This document shows, piece by piece, positions 44,733 to 55,018 of a stretch of DNA of 64,000 nucleotides (position 1 is its first letter; each line of letters begins with the position of its first letter). The notes under the pieces were generated by a model. It did no database searches. It worked only from the letters and a program-made list of their open reading frames with translations, and was not told where the DNA came from. Both the position numbers and the translations under genes were made by a program. This DNA comes from Eustoma russellianum (Eukaryota; Streptophyta; Magnoliopsida; Gentianales; Gentianaceae), in the NCBI GenBank assembly GCA_036186865.1, contig AP025040.1:40361693-40425692 (forward strand), in the 5' to 3' direction.

Positions 44733-44943
44733 TGTAAAAGTTGCAAGAATAAGATAATTTGGGAAAACTGCTTGTGTATTCACAATTTGATAACCGGCCA
44801 TAAATAGCCAAATACAAACTTCAAACTTCCTAGAATCTCTCCAAACTACTAGAGGATGAAACTAATCACAATATACAATGATAATTACAAAGATTTAATT
44901 AAGCTAATCAACTACAAGATATTTACAAAATATTATCTTAACA
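44733..44943 (-). repeat. 5' LTR of the minus-strand copia fragment, unit 1
   Basis: 211 bp, TGTTAAG...CTTTTACA on the minus strand, ending directly at the primer-binding site TGGTATCAAATC. No partner 3' LTR remains. It lies about 520 bp upstream of the PELPK-like TATA box. Confidence 0.9.
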
Positions 44944-45466
44944 CGACTGGAAAAGTTCTTTTCCCCAGCTACTTTTGATTATGAATAAAAGCCTTAATGA
45001 TCTTGTGATTTTCCAATAATTAATTGAAATTTGTTTTTATTTCATTCGGCAATTCATCAGCCACTTTTCGGATTTATCCGGTCTAACCTGAATAGTGTTT
45101 TCCTTCATGTTAAACCCATACCGTGTAACTGCTACTAAAATCATATATTTACCTGCTTTGTTAGTGGGTATTGCTGACTACTTTTAGTGAAGGTTTTTGT
45201 TCAAAAAATCTAAACTTGGATAATATCGCAAGAACAATATCCGTCTAGGACATCAGAGGAACTCGTCTCTTTTGGTAATCTTTTTTTAGTTGCTTCACCA
45301 ATATTCTTTCACTTCGTTGATCAACTTGTCGCTTATCAACAAATCCCCCGATGAAATGTTTGAATTTGGTTGATATAAGCCACCTAACCAGAAACTTTCT
45401 ACACATTCCCAACAAACAATATCGTACACAAAACAAAACTTGTGCGATTTCTCCTATGTCTCTCCT
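44944..45466 (+). other. Upstream region of the PELPK-like gene, unit 1
   Basis: About 520 bp between the copia LTR and the TATA box. No coding sequence. Unit 2 has the same region lacking 103 bp (45,016-45,118 here), so any element that lies in that interval would differ between the two gene copies. A reading frame runs in phase with the gene from 45,351 but spans the TATA box and so is not translated from the normal transcript. Confidence 0.6.
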
Positions 45467-45474
45467 TATAAATA
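45467..45474 (+). promoter_or_regulatory. TATA box of PELPK-like gene 1
   Basis: TATAAATA, 96 bases before the ATG, giving a 5' leader of about 65-70 bases. Identical in copy 2 (58,241-58,248). Confidence 0.82.
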
Positions 45475-45569
45475 CATTTCCTACTTATACATTCTTCTTG
45501 ATCACCTCTTGTGCTTGCTTAACTATTAGACGAGATACATCAACCATTTATATATCTTCCTTCTCAAAT

Positions 45570-45938
45570 ATGGCTTCATTTTCAAACGCAAATACTTTTG
45601 TGCTTGCGGTTTTTCTTCTAGCACTATCATATTCTAGCATCCTTCATAGCGCCGGGGCGGCTCGAAACCTTTTACAAATGCCTCAAATTCCTGCAATACC
45701 CACCATACCGTCACTTCCTCAGCCGGCGTTCCCGAAAATACCGGCCACCTTGCCACCATTGCCGACGTTGCCGACCATTCCGTCTCTTCCGAAGCCCACA
45801 TTGCCAAGCACACAACTTCCACCATTGCCCACCTTGCCAACCGTTCCTCAGACAAAACTCCCTCCATTCCCCACCATGCCAACAATTCCTGCTGCGATTC
45901 CGGCCATCCCTAAATTGGCACCACCTCATTCCAAATGA
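45570..45938 (+). CDS. PELPK-type secreted proline-rich protein, copy 1
   Basis: Intact 122-codon intronless gene. A signal peptide (MASFSNANTFVLAVFLLALSY, cleavage likely after HSAGA at about residue 30) precedes ARNLLQ, a motif common at the mature N-terminus of small plant cell-wall proline-rich proteins. The rest is about 40% Pro in a P-x-x-P/LP rhythm with three imperfect copies of PPLPTLPTIP. No Cys and no Tyr cross-link motif occur. Proteins of the PELPK group are secreted and associate with the wall, and in Arabidopsis PELPK1 is reported as responsive to defence cues; the role of this copy is inferred. The ATG at 45,570 is chosen because it lies 96 bases after a TATA box and begins the signal peptide, although the frame is open upstream. 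An AATAAA lies 217 bases after the stop. Differs from copy 2 by one residue (Phe4 versus Ser4). Confidence 0.9.
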   Translation: MASFSNANTFVLAVFLLALSYSSILHSAGAARNLLQMPQIPAIPTIPSLPQPAFPKIPATLPPLPTLPTIPSLPKPTLPSTQLPPLPTLPTVPQTKLPPFPTMPTIPAAIPAIPKLAPPHSK

Positions 45939-46154
45939 GTATTTTTGCATGCTTATGGATGGTGCTCATCTGGGTTGAGTATGATCTGTTGAGCAATGGA
46001 GTTTGCTTCTCGTGCTTGCTGTCACACATTTATGAGTTATGTTAATTATCCAGAAAGATTGTCTGAATTTCTTTGTTTACTACCTAGGCATTTTATGTGT
46101 GAGTTTCTTGTATTACCCTGTGAGAACTTGTGTACCGTGTGTTTCCCTTAATGA

Positions 46155-46160
46155 AATAAA
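46155..46160 (+). promoter_or_regulatory. Polyadenylation signal of PELPK-like gene 1
   Basis: AATAAA in ATGAAATAAAACTTAC, about 217 bases after the stop codon and 65 bases before the downstream LTR. The copy in unit 2 is at 58,929-58,934. Confidence 0.75.
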
Positions 46161-46224
46161 ACTTACAATTATTTTCTTGTTGTAAGAACCATTAATTCGA
46201 TCGAGATTATCTTAATGCTGATAT

Positions 46225-47311
46225 TGTTAGCGTAAATCAGATTATGTACGGTGTGTGAAATTTTGTGTCCATGTGTCCATGTAAACAGAAACAGAATAAC
46301 AATGCAAACCGAGGCGAGTCCAGGACTATGTCTTTAAGACGAATTGCTCCGGTACATTGTGCCAAAACCGGATGTAGCAAACGTCTCACAGGATACAACG
46401 GATATCAGTTCATACGAGCGGCACAAAAACATAAGAACTCTACGAACCTGTCAAGTGTTCGGACTTCTTGTAATGAACGTATGCAGTGTAGTAATGTAGC
46501 AATCAGTACGCAAGAATGCAGCACCAGGCACATAATGCAGAGGAAATTCAACAGGAGAAGGGAAGAAAATTTTTTTCGGTGCTCCACAGAAGCAGAGCAC
46601 TGCCTCTATTTATAGAGAGAAATCTTGGAGGTTACGGCAACCCATGACCGCCACAAACCCACGACCCGTCACTGATCAGCCAGTAACCCACATCACCACG
46701 ATCACCAACTAACTCACGACTGTTAGGATCAGTTTAATCTGAGCCGTTAGATCATATGATTAAATCATAACCATAGAATCAGATAAATTATTTTTTCCTG
46801 AAAAATTTCAAATAAAAATTTTCCAAAAAGATAAGAACCGGGCGAGCCTCAAGCCGAGCCAAGCCGAGCCGAGCCAGCCAGACGTGTGTGCGGCGACTGC
46901 GCAAGCGCATGTGTGGCAGCCATCTGCGTCTTCCCTCCGGTCAAAAATTCTCTTACTCTTAGGACACATCTAAAGTGCCTCTCCTAACACTATATTTGAT
47001 GGCATTTTCCTTCACTTGGCCAATGTGGTATATTTGAAAAAAGATGACGTGTCTTCTTCTCATGAAGCCACATCACCAAATTTTCAATTTGCAAACAATT
47101 TTTACTCCTACTTTGAGCAATTATTTCTCATTCACCCGGTATCAAAATTGAGTGATTCAAAAGCCTAAATCATATACTCATTACGTAGATAATTTAGGAT
47201 TAATTATTTTCCATTTTTGATTAAGGGACACTAATCATAATTAAGCTCAAAGTATGTTGCTCACCAACTTTGGACAAACCCAATTCCATATTACAAAATT
47301 TTCCTCCAACA
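46225..47311 (-). repeat. LTR (1,087 bp) of a minus-strand copia remnant, unit 1
   Basis: Reads TGTTGGAGGAAAATTTTG...TACGCTAACA on the minus strand. The element-side flank is TTTGTGAGGGAT, polypurine-like, as expected before a 3' LTR. A TATAAATA on the minus strand (46,607-46,614) lies within a CTCTATAAATAGAGG context, so transcription would run leftwards through about 380 bp of R/U5 and towards the 3' end of the PELPK-like gene. The open frame at 46,265-46,615 on the plus strand is LTR sequence, not a gene. Confidence 0.85.
46607..46614 (-). promoter_or_regulatory. LTR TATA box pointing antisense to the PELPK-like gene
   Basis: TATAAATA on the minus strand, inside the 1,087 bp LTR. The gene's stop codon lies about 670 bases downstream of it. 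Whether it is active cannot be judged from sequence. Confidence 0.65.
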
Positions 47312-49178
47312 ATCCCTCACAAAAATGAAAATTAAAGCAAAAGCAGATGAAGACTCTAACGAGAAGTCAGACAAGAAAATGTTGCATCAGATGAGGTTGC
47401 TTCTGCCTTTGAACCTTTTGTAGTGATGTACCATCGGATTCACGCGGCTAAGTAGTGACTTGATGTCTTAAACTAGTCAGCCTTTGATATGAACCTAGAC
47501 AACAATACTCACACAACATTTCCTTTAACACCTTTTTGGTTCTCATGGTTGTGTTTGTTTTGGCCATGAACAACCTGGTTTCAGAAAGTGTTTTAGAGAT
47601 TTCTTGCCTTATTGAATCTCATAGAAACGGCTCCACTTCACACTTACATAGGTGATTCCTATCAGGAGCATTTGTCATACCCCACTTGATGTATCAAGAT
47701 ATAGGACATCATTAAAAGCTTTAGCTTACCCTAAATATTTTCTACAGACATCACTTTTATGTAACGGAATAAGTAAGTTCTAAACTAAAACTTCATAACT
47801 TAGTTGACCCATTGAATCAAGATTCTGGGATCTCCAGTCAACACGGTTCGGTTACCATTAAAAAGATTCATGTGTAGTAGGCTTAAGTCTCATTCTGTTT
47901 GTCAATTTTTACATCGTGATCTCTAGGCAAGCCTTTTGTAAGCGTATCCGCAAGATTCTCCTTTGATTTTATGTAATCAATGGAAATCACGCCATTATCG
48001 ATCAATTGCTTATTGGTATTATGTCTCCGACGTATATGTCATGATTTACCATTGTAGATGATGCTTTGTGCTCGTCGTATCACAGACGGACTATCACAGT
48101 GTATACTGATAGGAGCGATTGGCTTAGGCTAACATGGAACATATTCTTGGAAATTGTGAAGCTATTCAACCTCTTACCCAGCTTTATCTAGTGCTACAAA
48201 CTCGGCTTCCATAGTGGACCGAGCTATGCACGTTTGCTTTATGGACTTCCATGACACAGCAGCACCACCAACAGTGAATAGGTATCCACTTATGGACTTA
48301 GGCTCCTTGCTATCTGATATCCAATTTGCATCACAGTATCCTTCCAAAACTGCTGGATATCTTGTATATTGTAATCCAAGGTTCATTGTGTATTTCAGGT
48401 ACCTCATCACTCTATTTAGAGCTTTCCAGTGATCTTCCCTTGGATTACTGGTAAACCTGCTTAATTTGTTTACTGAACAAGCTAAGTCTGGTCTTGTACA
48501 GTCCGTTATGTATATCAAACTTCCAATTACCTGTGAGTACTTCAATTGAGCTACTAGTTCACCTCGGTTCTTTCATAAGTGTACACTTAAGTCTAGTGGG
48601 TTCTTTATTGGTTTTGTATCAAACATATTGAATCGTTTGAGAACAGATTCAATTTAATGAGTTTGTGACATAAAAAGACCTTCAATTACCCGAAAAATTT
48701 TAATCCTTAGAATAACATTGGCAACCCCCATGTCTTTCGTATCAAAATTTTGTGTTAACATCTTCTTGGTATTCAAGATGATGTCACGAGTACTGCCCAT
48801 GATCACCATGTCGTCTACATATAGACATACTAACACATAGGCGTCTAGTGTGTTTTTGATGTACACACACTTGTCACACTCGCTGATCCTGAAACCATTT
48901 AACAACATTGCCTCATCAAACTTCAAATGCCACCGTTTGGGTGCTTTTTTAAGTCCGTACAAAGACTTGACAAGTTTACACACCTTTTTCTCTTGCCCTG
49001 GTACAACAAACCCATCAGGTTGCTTCATATAAATTTCTTCTTCTAACTCACCGTTTAGGAAAGCAGTCTTCACATCCATTTAATGGATTTCTTAGTCATA
49101 GACTACAGCGATAGCAACTAGCATCCTTATTGAAATGATCCTAGTTACCGGTGATTAGGTATCAAAAAAGTCAAAACC
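47312..49178 (-). pseudogene. Copia RT and RNase H remnant (minus strand), unit 1
   Basis: The coding part belonging to the LTR on its left. RT: a TYSPVTRI/IRMLVAIAVVYD-type motif at 49,170-49,090, then two stops, MDVKTAFLNGELEEEIYMKQPDGF, KLVKSLYGLKKAPKRWH, CLYVDDMVIMGS (49,079-48,654). RNase H: MKYSQVIGSLIYITDCTRPDLACSVNKLSRF, GYCDANWISD, ARSTMEAEFVALDKA (48,545-48,174). The end of RNase H and 0.8 kb of decayed sequence run to the LTR. The N-terminal gag, protease and integrase are missing; at about 49,178 the sequence switches to a gypsy element in the same orientation. Confidence 0.88.
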
Positions 49179-50360
49179 GGGTGAGTCGGCTCAAAGGAAC
49201 TGCAATCGTTGAGAATCCTTCAAAAAACATCCTATAGTAGCCTGCTAGGCCTAGGAAGCTTCTGACTTCTGTTACGTTCGTAGGTCTTGGTCATTCAGTG
49301 ATGGCTTCCACCTTCTTAGAGTCCACCGAAATTCCATACCCTGAAATCACGTGACTGAGAAAGGTCACACTCCTTAGCCAAAATTCACACTTACTAAATT
49401 TGGCATACAGCTTCTGCTGTCTTAAAATCTCCAACACTACTCTCAAATGCTCTGCATGGGACTGCTCATTAGGAGAGTATACCAAAATGTCATCAATGAA
49501 CACCACCACAAACGGATCTAGCCGCTCTCGGAACACGATGTTCATTAAATCCATAAAAGCTGCTGGTCATTAGTCAATCCAAAAGGTATCACCAAAAACT
49601 CACAATGCCCGTATCGAGTACGGAAAGATGTTTTAGGAACATCCCCTGCTTTCACAAGCAACTGATGGTATCCCATACGAAGATCGATTTTTGAAAACCA
49701 TATGGCACCCTTCAACTGATCAAATAAATTCTCAATCCTTGGCAGTGGGTACTTATTCTTGATGGTTATCTTGTTCAGCTCTCTGTAATCTATGCATAAT
49801 CTCAATCTGCCATCCTTCTTCTTGACAAATAAAACAGGGGCTCCCCAGGATGATACACTGGGACGGATCAGCTTCTTGTCTAGCAACTCCTGTAATTGCC
49901 CCTTTAACTCCTTAAGTTCAGCTGGGGTCATCCTGTTAGGTGCCTTAGATATAGGCTTGGCTCCTGGGATCAAGTTGATTTCGAACTCCACTTCTCTTGA
50001 TGTGGGTACTCTAGGCAAATCATCTGGAAATACGTCTTTGAATTCATTGATCACCGGAATCTGATCAATGGAGGGAATCTCCTGCTTAACATCCATAGCA
50101 CAGACCATAAATCCCTATCCTCCCTTTTGCAAAGCCTTAATAGCTTTAACCGCAGTCAAATAAATTTCCTTGGGGATCTTTGTCAGCTTAAAATTTCCTT
50201 GAACCGTCACTTCATTAATCTCGAGATCCTTAACGGTCACTTGTTTAAGTCTGCAGTCAATCCTGGCTTGATACTTAGTCAACCAATCCATGCTAAAAAT
50301 CACATCAAAATCACGCATCGCAATGGGAACCAATGTGGCAGGAAACACTTTCTCATCCAC
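49179..50360 (-). pseudogene. Ty3-gypsy protease-RT fragment (minus strand), unit 1
   Basis: Part of a gypsy pol. Retropepsin-like end at 50,360-50,115 (DFDVIFSMDWLTKYQARIDCR), then RT: FPDDLPRVPTSREVEFEINLIPGAKPISKAPNRMTPAELKELK, QLQELLDKKLIRPSVSSWGAPVLFVKKKDGRLRLCIDYRELN, IKNKYPLPRIENLFDQLKGA (50,108-49,545), and after one frame change VVFIDDILVYSPNEQSHAEHLRVVL (49,554-49,291). RSFLGLAGYYRMFFEGFSTIAVPLSRLTR continues to about 49,180 in pieces. The fragment has lost everything before the protease core, cut at the array junction, and its RNase H and integrase, replaced by copia RT. Confidence 0.9.
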
Positions 50361-51251
50361 GATACATGAAACTCATTCTCATGTAGGCCAAGCAATATGC
50401 TCAAACAATGGAATAGCAACGAAATGATTGAATATAAATGATACTGTATATTCCAAGGAAAATGACACTTCATGTCCATTCTATAGCTCTTGTGTTTACT
50501 GTAAAGTATTACTTCTCAATTGTCACTACGAATCCATTACTTAGTTATTTCGTCATATTTTTAACAAAATTGATGGTTGGTGTTTGCTTAATAATAAAAA
50601 TTGTAGAAATAAGTTCAGCTGAGATGTGCCGAGCTGAACTGAAAAAGGCAAACCTGGACGAAGGTGTCCCGAGCTGAAATAAAGAAGGCAGACCTGGACA
50701 AAGGTATGCCTAGCTAAACTGAAGGAGGCAGACCTGGACGAGGTGTGCCGAGCTAAACTAAATCAACCTAGACAAAAACAAGAATGATGCCAAAGAAGAA
50801 TGAAGTTAGTCAGCTGAGTTGTCCTCAACAGGAACGCAGGACTGAGGTGATGAAGAAAAGGAAGATGAACTGAGCTAAAGAAGACCAGATATGCGGAAGA
50901 AGAACGAAGTAAAAAAGTGCTGAGCTGAAGTGACGAGGCGAAGCCCAATCAAGGCAGCAACGTAACAGGTTGAGCTGTTATACTCAGGCGTAATAGAGCT
51001 GCATTGGTAACTAGCCGTTACCACAGTCGTTGTAATTAATAGTAGACTGACAGTGACCATTTTTCAATTCAAAAAGTAGCCTTTAAGAGTAGATTTCCAT
51101 ACCTGTAAAAGGGACACAACTTTGTAAATTATTTTTAACTTGAATAAAAGTTTAGTTCCTTCAATCTCGACATGGCATCAGAGCTCCTCTGATTCAAAAA
51201 TACATGCGAATTCATACTTTGTTTTCTGCGTTTTTAAAAATTTTCCTTCAA

Positions 51252-52106
51252 ATGACCACACCTTTGAGCCCTGCTGAATGTACTGAGACCAGTTCTACCT
51301 CTGATCAATCTTTAGGAATAGTGCGTGGTCCTCAACTTACGGATGATTCCTCCATAGCCATTACCAGTCACAAACTACACAGAGATAACTACCTTTCATG
51401 GTCAAGAGGGTAGAGATGTATATCACCGGTAAAGGCAAGTAAGATTACTTATATGGGAGAGTCCATGTCCCATCTGAAACTAATACAAGCTTCCGACTGT
51501 GGAAGTCAGAAAACATTATGATAATATCTTGGTTGATACGTTCTATGCAGGCAGACATTGTTGACGATTTCATAATGTACAATAATGTACCAGAAATCCA
51601 GGCTGCAGTCAAGGAGATGTATACCAAACAGGATAACATCTCAGAATTATACGAAGTTGAAGCTCATCTTCATGAGCTGAAACAGAGAACTCTTGTTGTC
51701 CACAAATACTGCACATTACTTACCAAAGAGTGGCATCAAATTGATGCTTTTGAAGCACATTAGTGGTCTTGCATCACTGATGCTGCACTTTACTAGGAGA
51801 TCACAGAAAGGAAGCGAGTCTTTCGTTTCCTAACTGGACTAAACCCGGAATTTTGACACTGCAGGAAGTCGAATTCCGAGTACAAAGGCACTACTCACCT
51901 TGAAGGCTGCCTTCGTTGAAATCAAACACGAAGAAAGCCAAAAGAAGGTCATGATGGGAGGATCTGCCACCATGGAATCCCCAGCTCTGCATTCTGAACA
52001 GCCAGCAGAACCATCTGGTTTGGCTGCTAGACGACACTTTGCTTCTTCTAGAGCCAAAGTGTGCCAGTACTACAAGAAGGAAGACCATACAGTCGATGAC
52101 TATTGA
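51252..52106 (+). pseudogene. Copia gag, unit 2, broken
   Basis: Same structure and most of the same stops as the unit 1 gag (MTTPLSPAE, SWLIRSMQADIVDDF, VCQYYKKEDHTVDDY). Additional one-base indels occur, for example near 51,852 in NPEF. The shared stops show gag was dead before the unit duplication. Confidence 0.8.
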
Positions 52107-52399
52107 AAACTTCAAGCCAAGCTGGTCCGAGAAGGAAAACCACCTCTGAAGACCAGCAATGCCCCCTGGAGGCCATCGCAAAAAATCATTCGCTGCTGGA
52201 CAAGGTGCTGTTCATCATGTAAGTAGCATATCTCAGCCTGGAATAGCTCAGCCTGGCACAACCCACCTCAGCACAGTCCAAGAAACCGATACTGAGGTCA
52301 TTACAAAACAACATATTCCCCCCTTATTCATTTGCTGAACTCAAGGCGGCCAAGCTGACCTGCATCAGGCAACCATGGCAGGCTACATCTAGCCAAGCT

Positions 52400-55018
52400 C
52401 CAACAGTTCATGGATAGTTGACTCTGGGGCTAATGATCACAGGATCAATAATGGTACTCTTCTAAACTCTTACACTTTACTGTCTATACCTAAGAAGGTG
52501 AATTGCAAATGGAATTACTCTAGAAGTAATTGGTATAGGCTCTGGTATGATTAATAATAAGATCACACTAAAAGGTGTCCTTCATGTCCCTAGCCTAAGT
52601 TTCAATCTGTTGTCTATTGAAAAACTCACAAGGGATAATAACTGCATAGCTGCTTCTCATCCACGGAATGTTGTTTTCAAGAAAACAAAGTGAAGGAGAT
52701 GATTGACAGTGCTAAGAATATAACAGGCCTCTACCTACTGGAATCAGAAAACAAAGCTTTGATCAGCGCAGCCGAGCTATCAAGTAACCAAGACTTTAGT
52801 ATTTTGCACCATAGAAATCCATATACAGGGAAAATATTATTGTGACATGACAGGCTATGTCATCCCAATTTTGTGTATCTTAAACGATTAATGCCAAGAT
52901 TATTCAGCTCAGTTGATGTTGAAAAACTTAATTGTGAAACTTGACAATTAGCCAAACATGCTAAACATAATTATCCTGCCAAAGAATATAAGGCATCAAC
53001 ACTATTTAATTTAGTCCACCCTGATATATAGGGTCCATCCAGAATAGCCAACATTGATGGTGCTAAATGGTTTATAACATTCGTAGATGATCACACAATA
53101 GTAACTTGGATCTAATTGTTAAAAAATAAAAGTGATGTAGGACAAACAGTTATAAGATACATGTCATTCATTAAAAATCAGTTCAGTAGTACCATTAAAA
53201 CTTTGAGGTCGGATAATGGAGCTGAATATTTAGATAAAATAGTTCAAGATTTTATGATTGAAAATGGCATACATCATCAAACCTCATGTACTTATACATC
53301 TCAAAAAAATGATGTTGCTGAAAGGAAGAACATACATCTCCCCAAAGTAACTAGATCAATTATTCTTAAAATGAATGTACCAAAATAGTAGTGGGGTGAG
53401 GCTTTTCTTACAGCCACCTACTTAATAAACAGAATGTCATCTAGAACTTCGTCATTCAGAACTCCGAAGGAAATACCCATTAACCATTACCCGTATACCA
53501 ATCTACTTACAGAACTGTCACCTAAACTGTTTAGATGCACAGCATATGCGCATGTTCAGCCTAGGCATAGGAGTAAACTGGACCCTAGGTCTGTTAAATG
53601 TATTTTTTATAGGATATGCTAATTCACAGAAAGGATATAAATGATACTGTCCAGCCAATAGACGAATGTACATAACATTAGATGTTAAATTTAATCAAAA
53701 ACTTGCATATTATAGATCTAAAGAAGAAACAGTAGAGTTAAGGGAAAATGGATACGAGCCCAGGGTCCTAATACAAAATATGTCGAGCTCAATTTCCCAG
53801 CCGAGCTGCACACAACAGCACAGCTATGAGGCATCTCAGCTCAGAACTATCGAAACACAACCCAGGATCAACTCTCCTATCATGATAAATGATCAGGAAA
53901 ATCTAGGTTACAATGAACAACCTAGTACATCTGATTAAACACCTCTGACTGAGGTAGAAGAAAACCCCGAATACAACCATAGGACTCAAATTGAAGATAT
54001 ACCATTTGCACTAAGAAAAAGGATTCGTGAATGAACTAGGAATCCGACCTGCACTAAGTATCCCATAGAAGAATACATATCCTATAATAAGTTAAATCTA
54101 AACTTTAGAACATTTGTGTGCTCACTCAATGATAACATTATTCCTAAAGTTATAGAAGAAGCACTTAGCCGACCGGAGTGGAAACAAGCTATGCATGAGG
54201 AAATGGATGACGTAGCGAAAATAACACTAGGGAACTTACTCCCGCTCAGCCAAGATAAGACCAGTAGGATGTAGATGGGTATTCACTACTAAATATAATA
54301 ATGATGACACAGTGAATAAATACAAGACCAGATTAGTAGCTAAGGGATTCACTCAGACCTACGGAATAGATTACTTAGAAAACTTTGCACCAGTAGCTAA
54401 GGTAAATACTATAAGAGTGATTTCTATTGCAGTTAACCTTGACTGGCAATTGCACCAACTGGATGTAAAGAACGCTTTTTTAAACAGAGACCTGACTGAA
54501 GAGGTCTATATGACTATATCACCAGGTTTTAGCAATGAAATTGATAGAGGTCATGTCTGCAAGCTGAGAAAGTCCTTGTATTGTCTAAAACAGTCAACTC
54601 GGGCGTGATTTAAAACATTCACCAAAACAGTGACTGAGCTAGGATTTAATCATATACATAGTGATCACACTCTATTCACCCGAATTTCAGTTCAAGGGGA
54701 CTGAGCTAGGATTTAATCAGAAACATAGTGATCACACTCTATTCACCTGAATTTCAACTCAAGGGGATTATGATATAATACTAACTGGAGGGAATAAACA
54801 GGGTATAGAAAATATCAAGAATAAATTATCACAACAGTTTGAAATGAAAGATCTAGGAAAATTAATATTTTACCTCAGAATTGAAATTGCAAGAAACAAA
54901 GATGGACTCTATGTATCACAAAAGAAATACACACTGGACCTTCTCAAAGAAACTGGTCTGCTTGGATGCAGACCAGCTAGAACCCCGGTTGAGCCAGGAT
55001 ACAAGCCTAGAGATCAAT
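52400..55018 (+). pseudogene. Copia pol, unit 2, broken
   Basis: Protease, integrase (LRSDNGAEYLDKIVQDF, with the Gln codon that is a stop in unit 1; NDVAERKN) and RT (NKYKTRLVAKGFTQTYGIDYLENFAPVAK, VKNAFLNRD). The 65 bp tandem duplication in RT is present (about 54,630-54,765). The catalytic YVDD motif is damaged by a deletion at about 54,770. Stops at former Trp codons match unit 1. Confidence 0.84.

Larger units (their letters stand above)
41856..44943 (-). mobile_element. Minus-strand copia fragment with 5' LTR, unit 1
   Basis: A second copia family in opposite orientation: 5' LTR at 44,733-44,943, primer-binding site TGGTATCAAATC at 44,721-44,732, gag, zinc knuckle, GAG-pre-integrase and integrase, cut off at the fusion near 41,855 before the reverse transcriptase. 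A segment of about 370 bp is repeated in tandem (42,021-42,400 and 42,406-42,780, offset 385), so the integrase C-terminal region occurs twice. Confidence 0.88.
26991..50360. repeat. Unit 1 of the tandem array (contains the Sirevirus-like insertion)
   Basis: First repeat of the array, 23,370 bp; about 13,515 bp after removing the 9,855 bp added by the Sirevirus-like insertion. Order: plus-strand copia fragment, minus-strand copia fragment with 5' LTR, PELPK-like gene, 1,087 bp LTR, minus-strand copia remnant, minus-strand gypsy fragment. Its left edge begins at CACGATA(T/C)ATGAAACTC, which is also where units 2 and 3 start directly after the gypsy break. Compared with unit 2 it retains 622 bp (42,963-43,584) and 103 bp (45,016-45,118) and lacks about 40 bp present near 57,311-57,352. 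Confidence 0.93.

Noticed and set aside
45351..45569. N-terminal extension of the PELPK-like gene by 73 in-frame codons
   Set aside because: The extension spans the TATA box and lacks a signal peptide at its start; the ATG at 45,570 begins a proper signal peptide.
45634..45950. Minus-strand open frames of about 80 codons over the PELPK-like gene (also 58,408-58,724)
   Set aside because: They are shadows of the proline-rich plus-strand gene, being rich in Trp and Gly from reversed Pro codons.
46265..46615. 116-codon open frame downstream of the PELPK-like gene (also 59,039-59,389)
   Set aside because: It lies inside the 1,087 bp LTR, begins at GTG, and shows no domain. Its identity in both units reflects only the recent duplication.
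41856..49178. A single long minus-strand copia element enclosing the PELPK-like gene (gene capture), with 5' LTR at 44,733 and RT at 48 kb
   Set aside because: The two copia pieces have different LTRs (211 bp and 1,087 bp) and the order along the minus strand is wrong for one element. They are separate fragments on either side of the gene.
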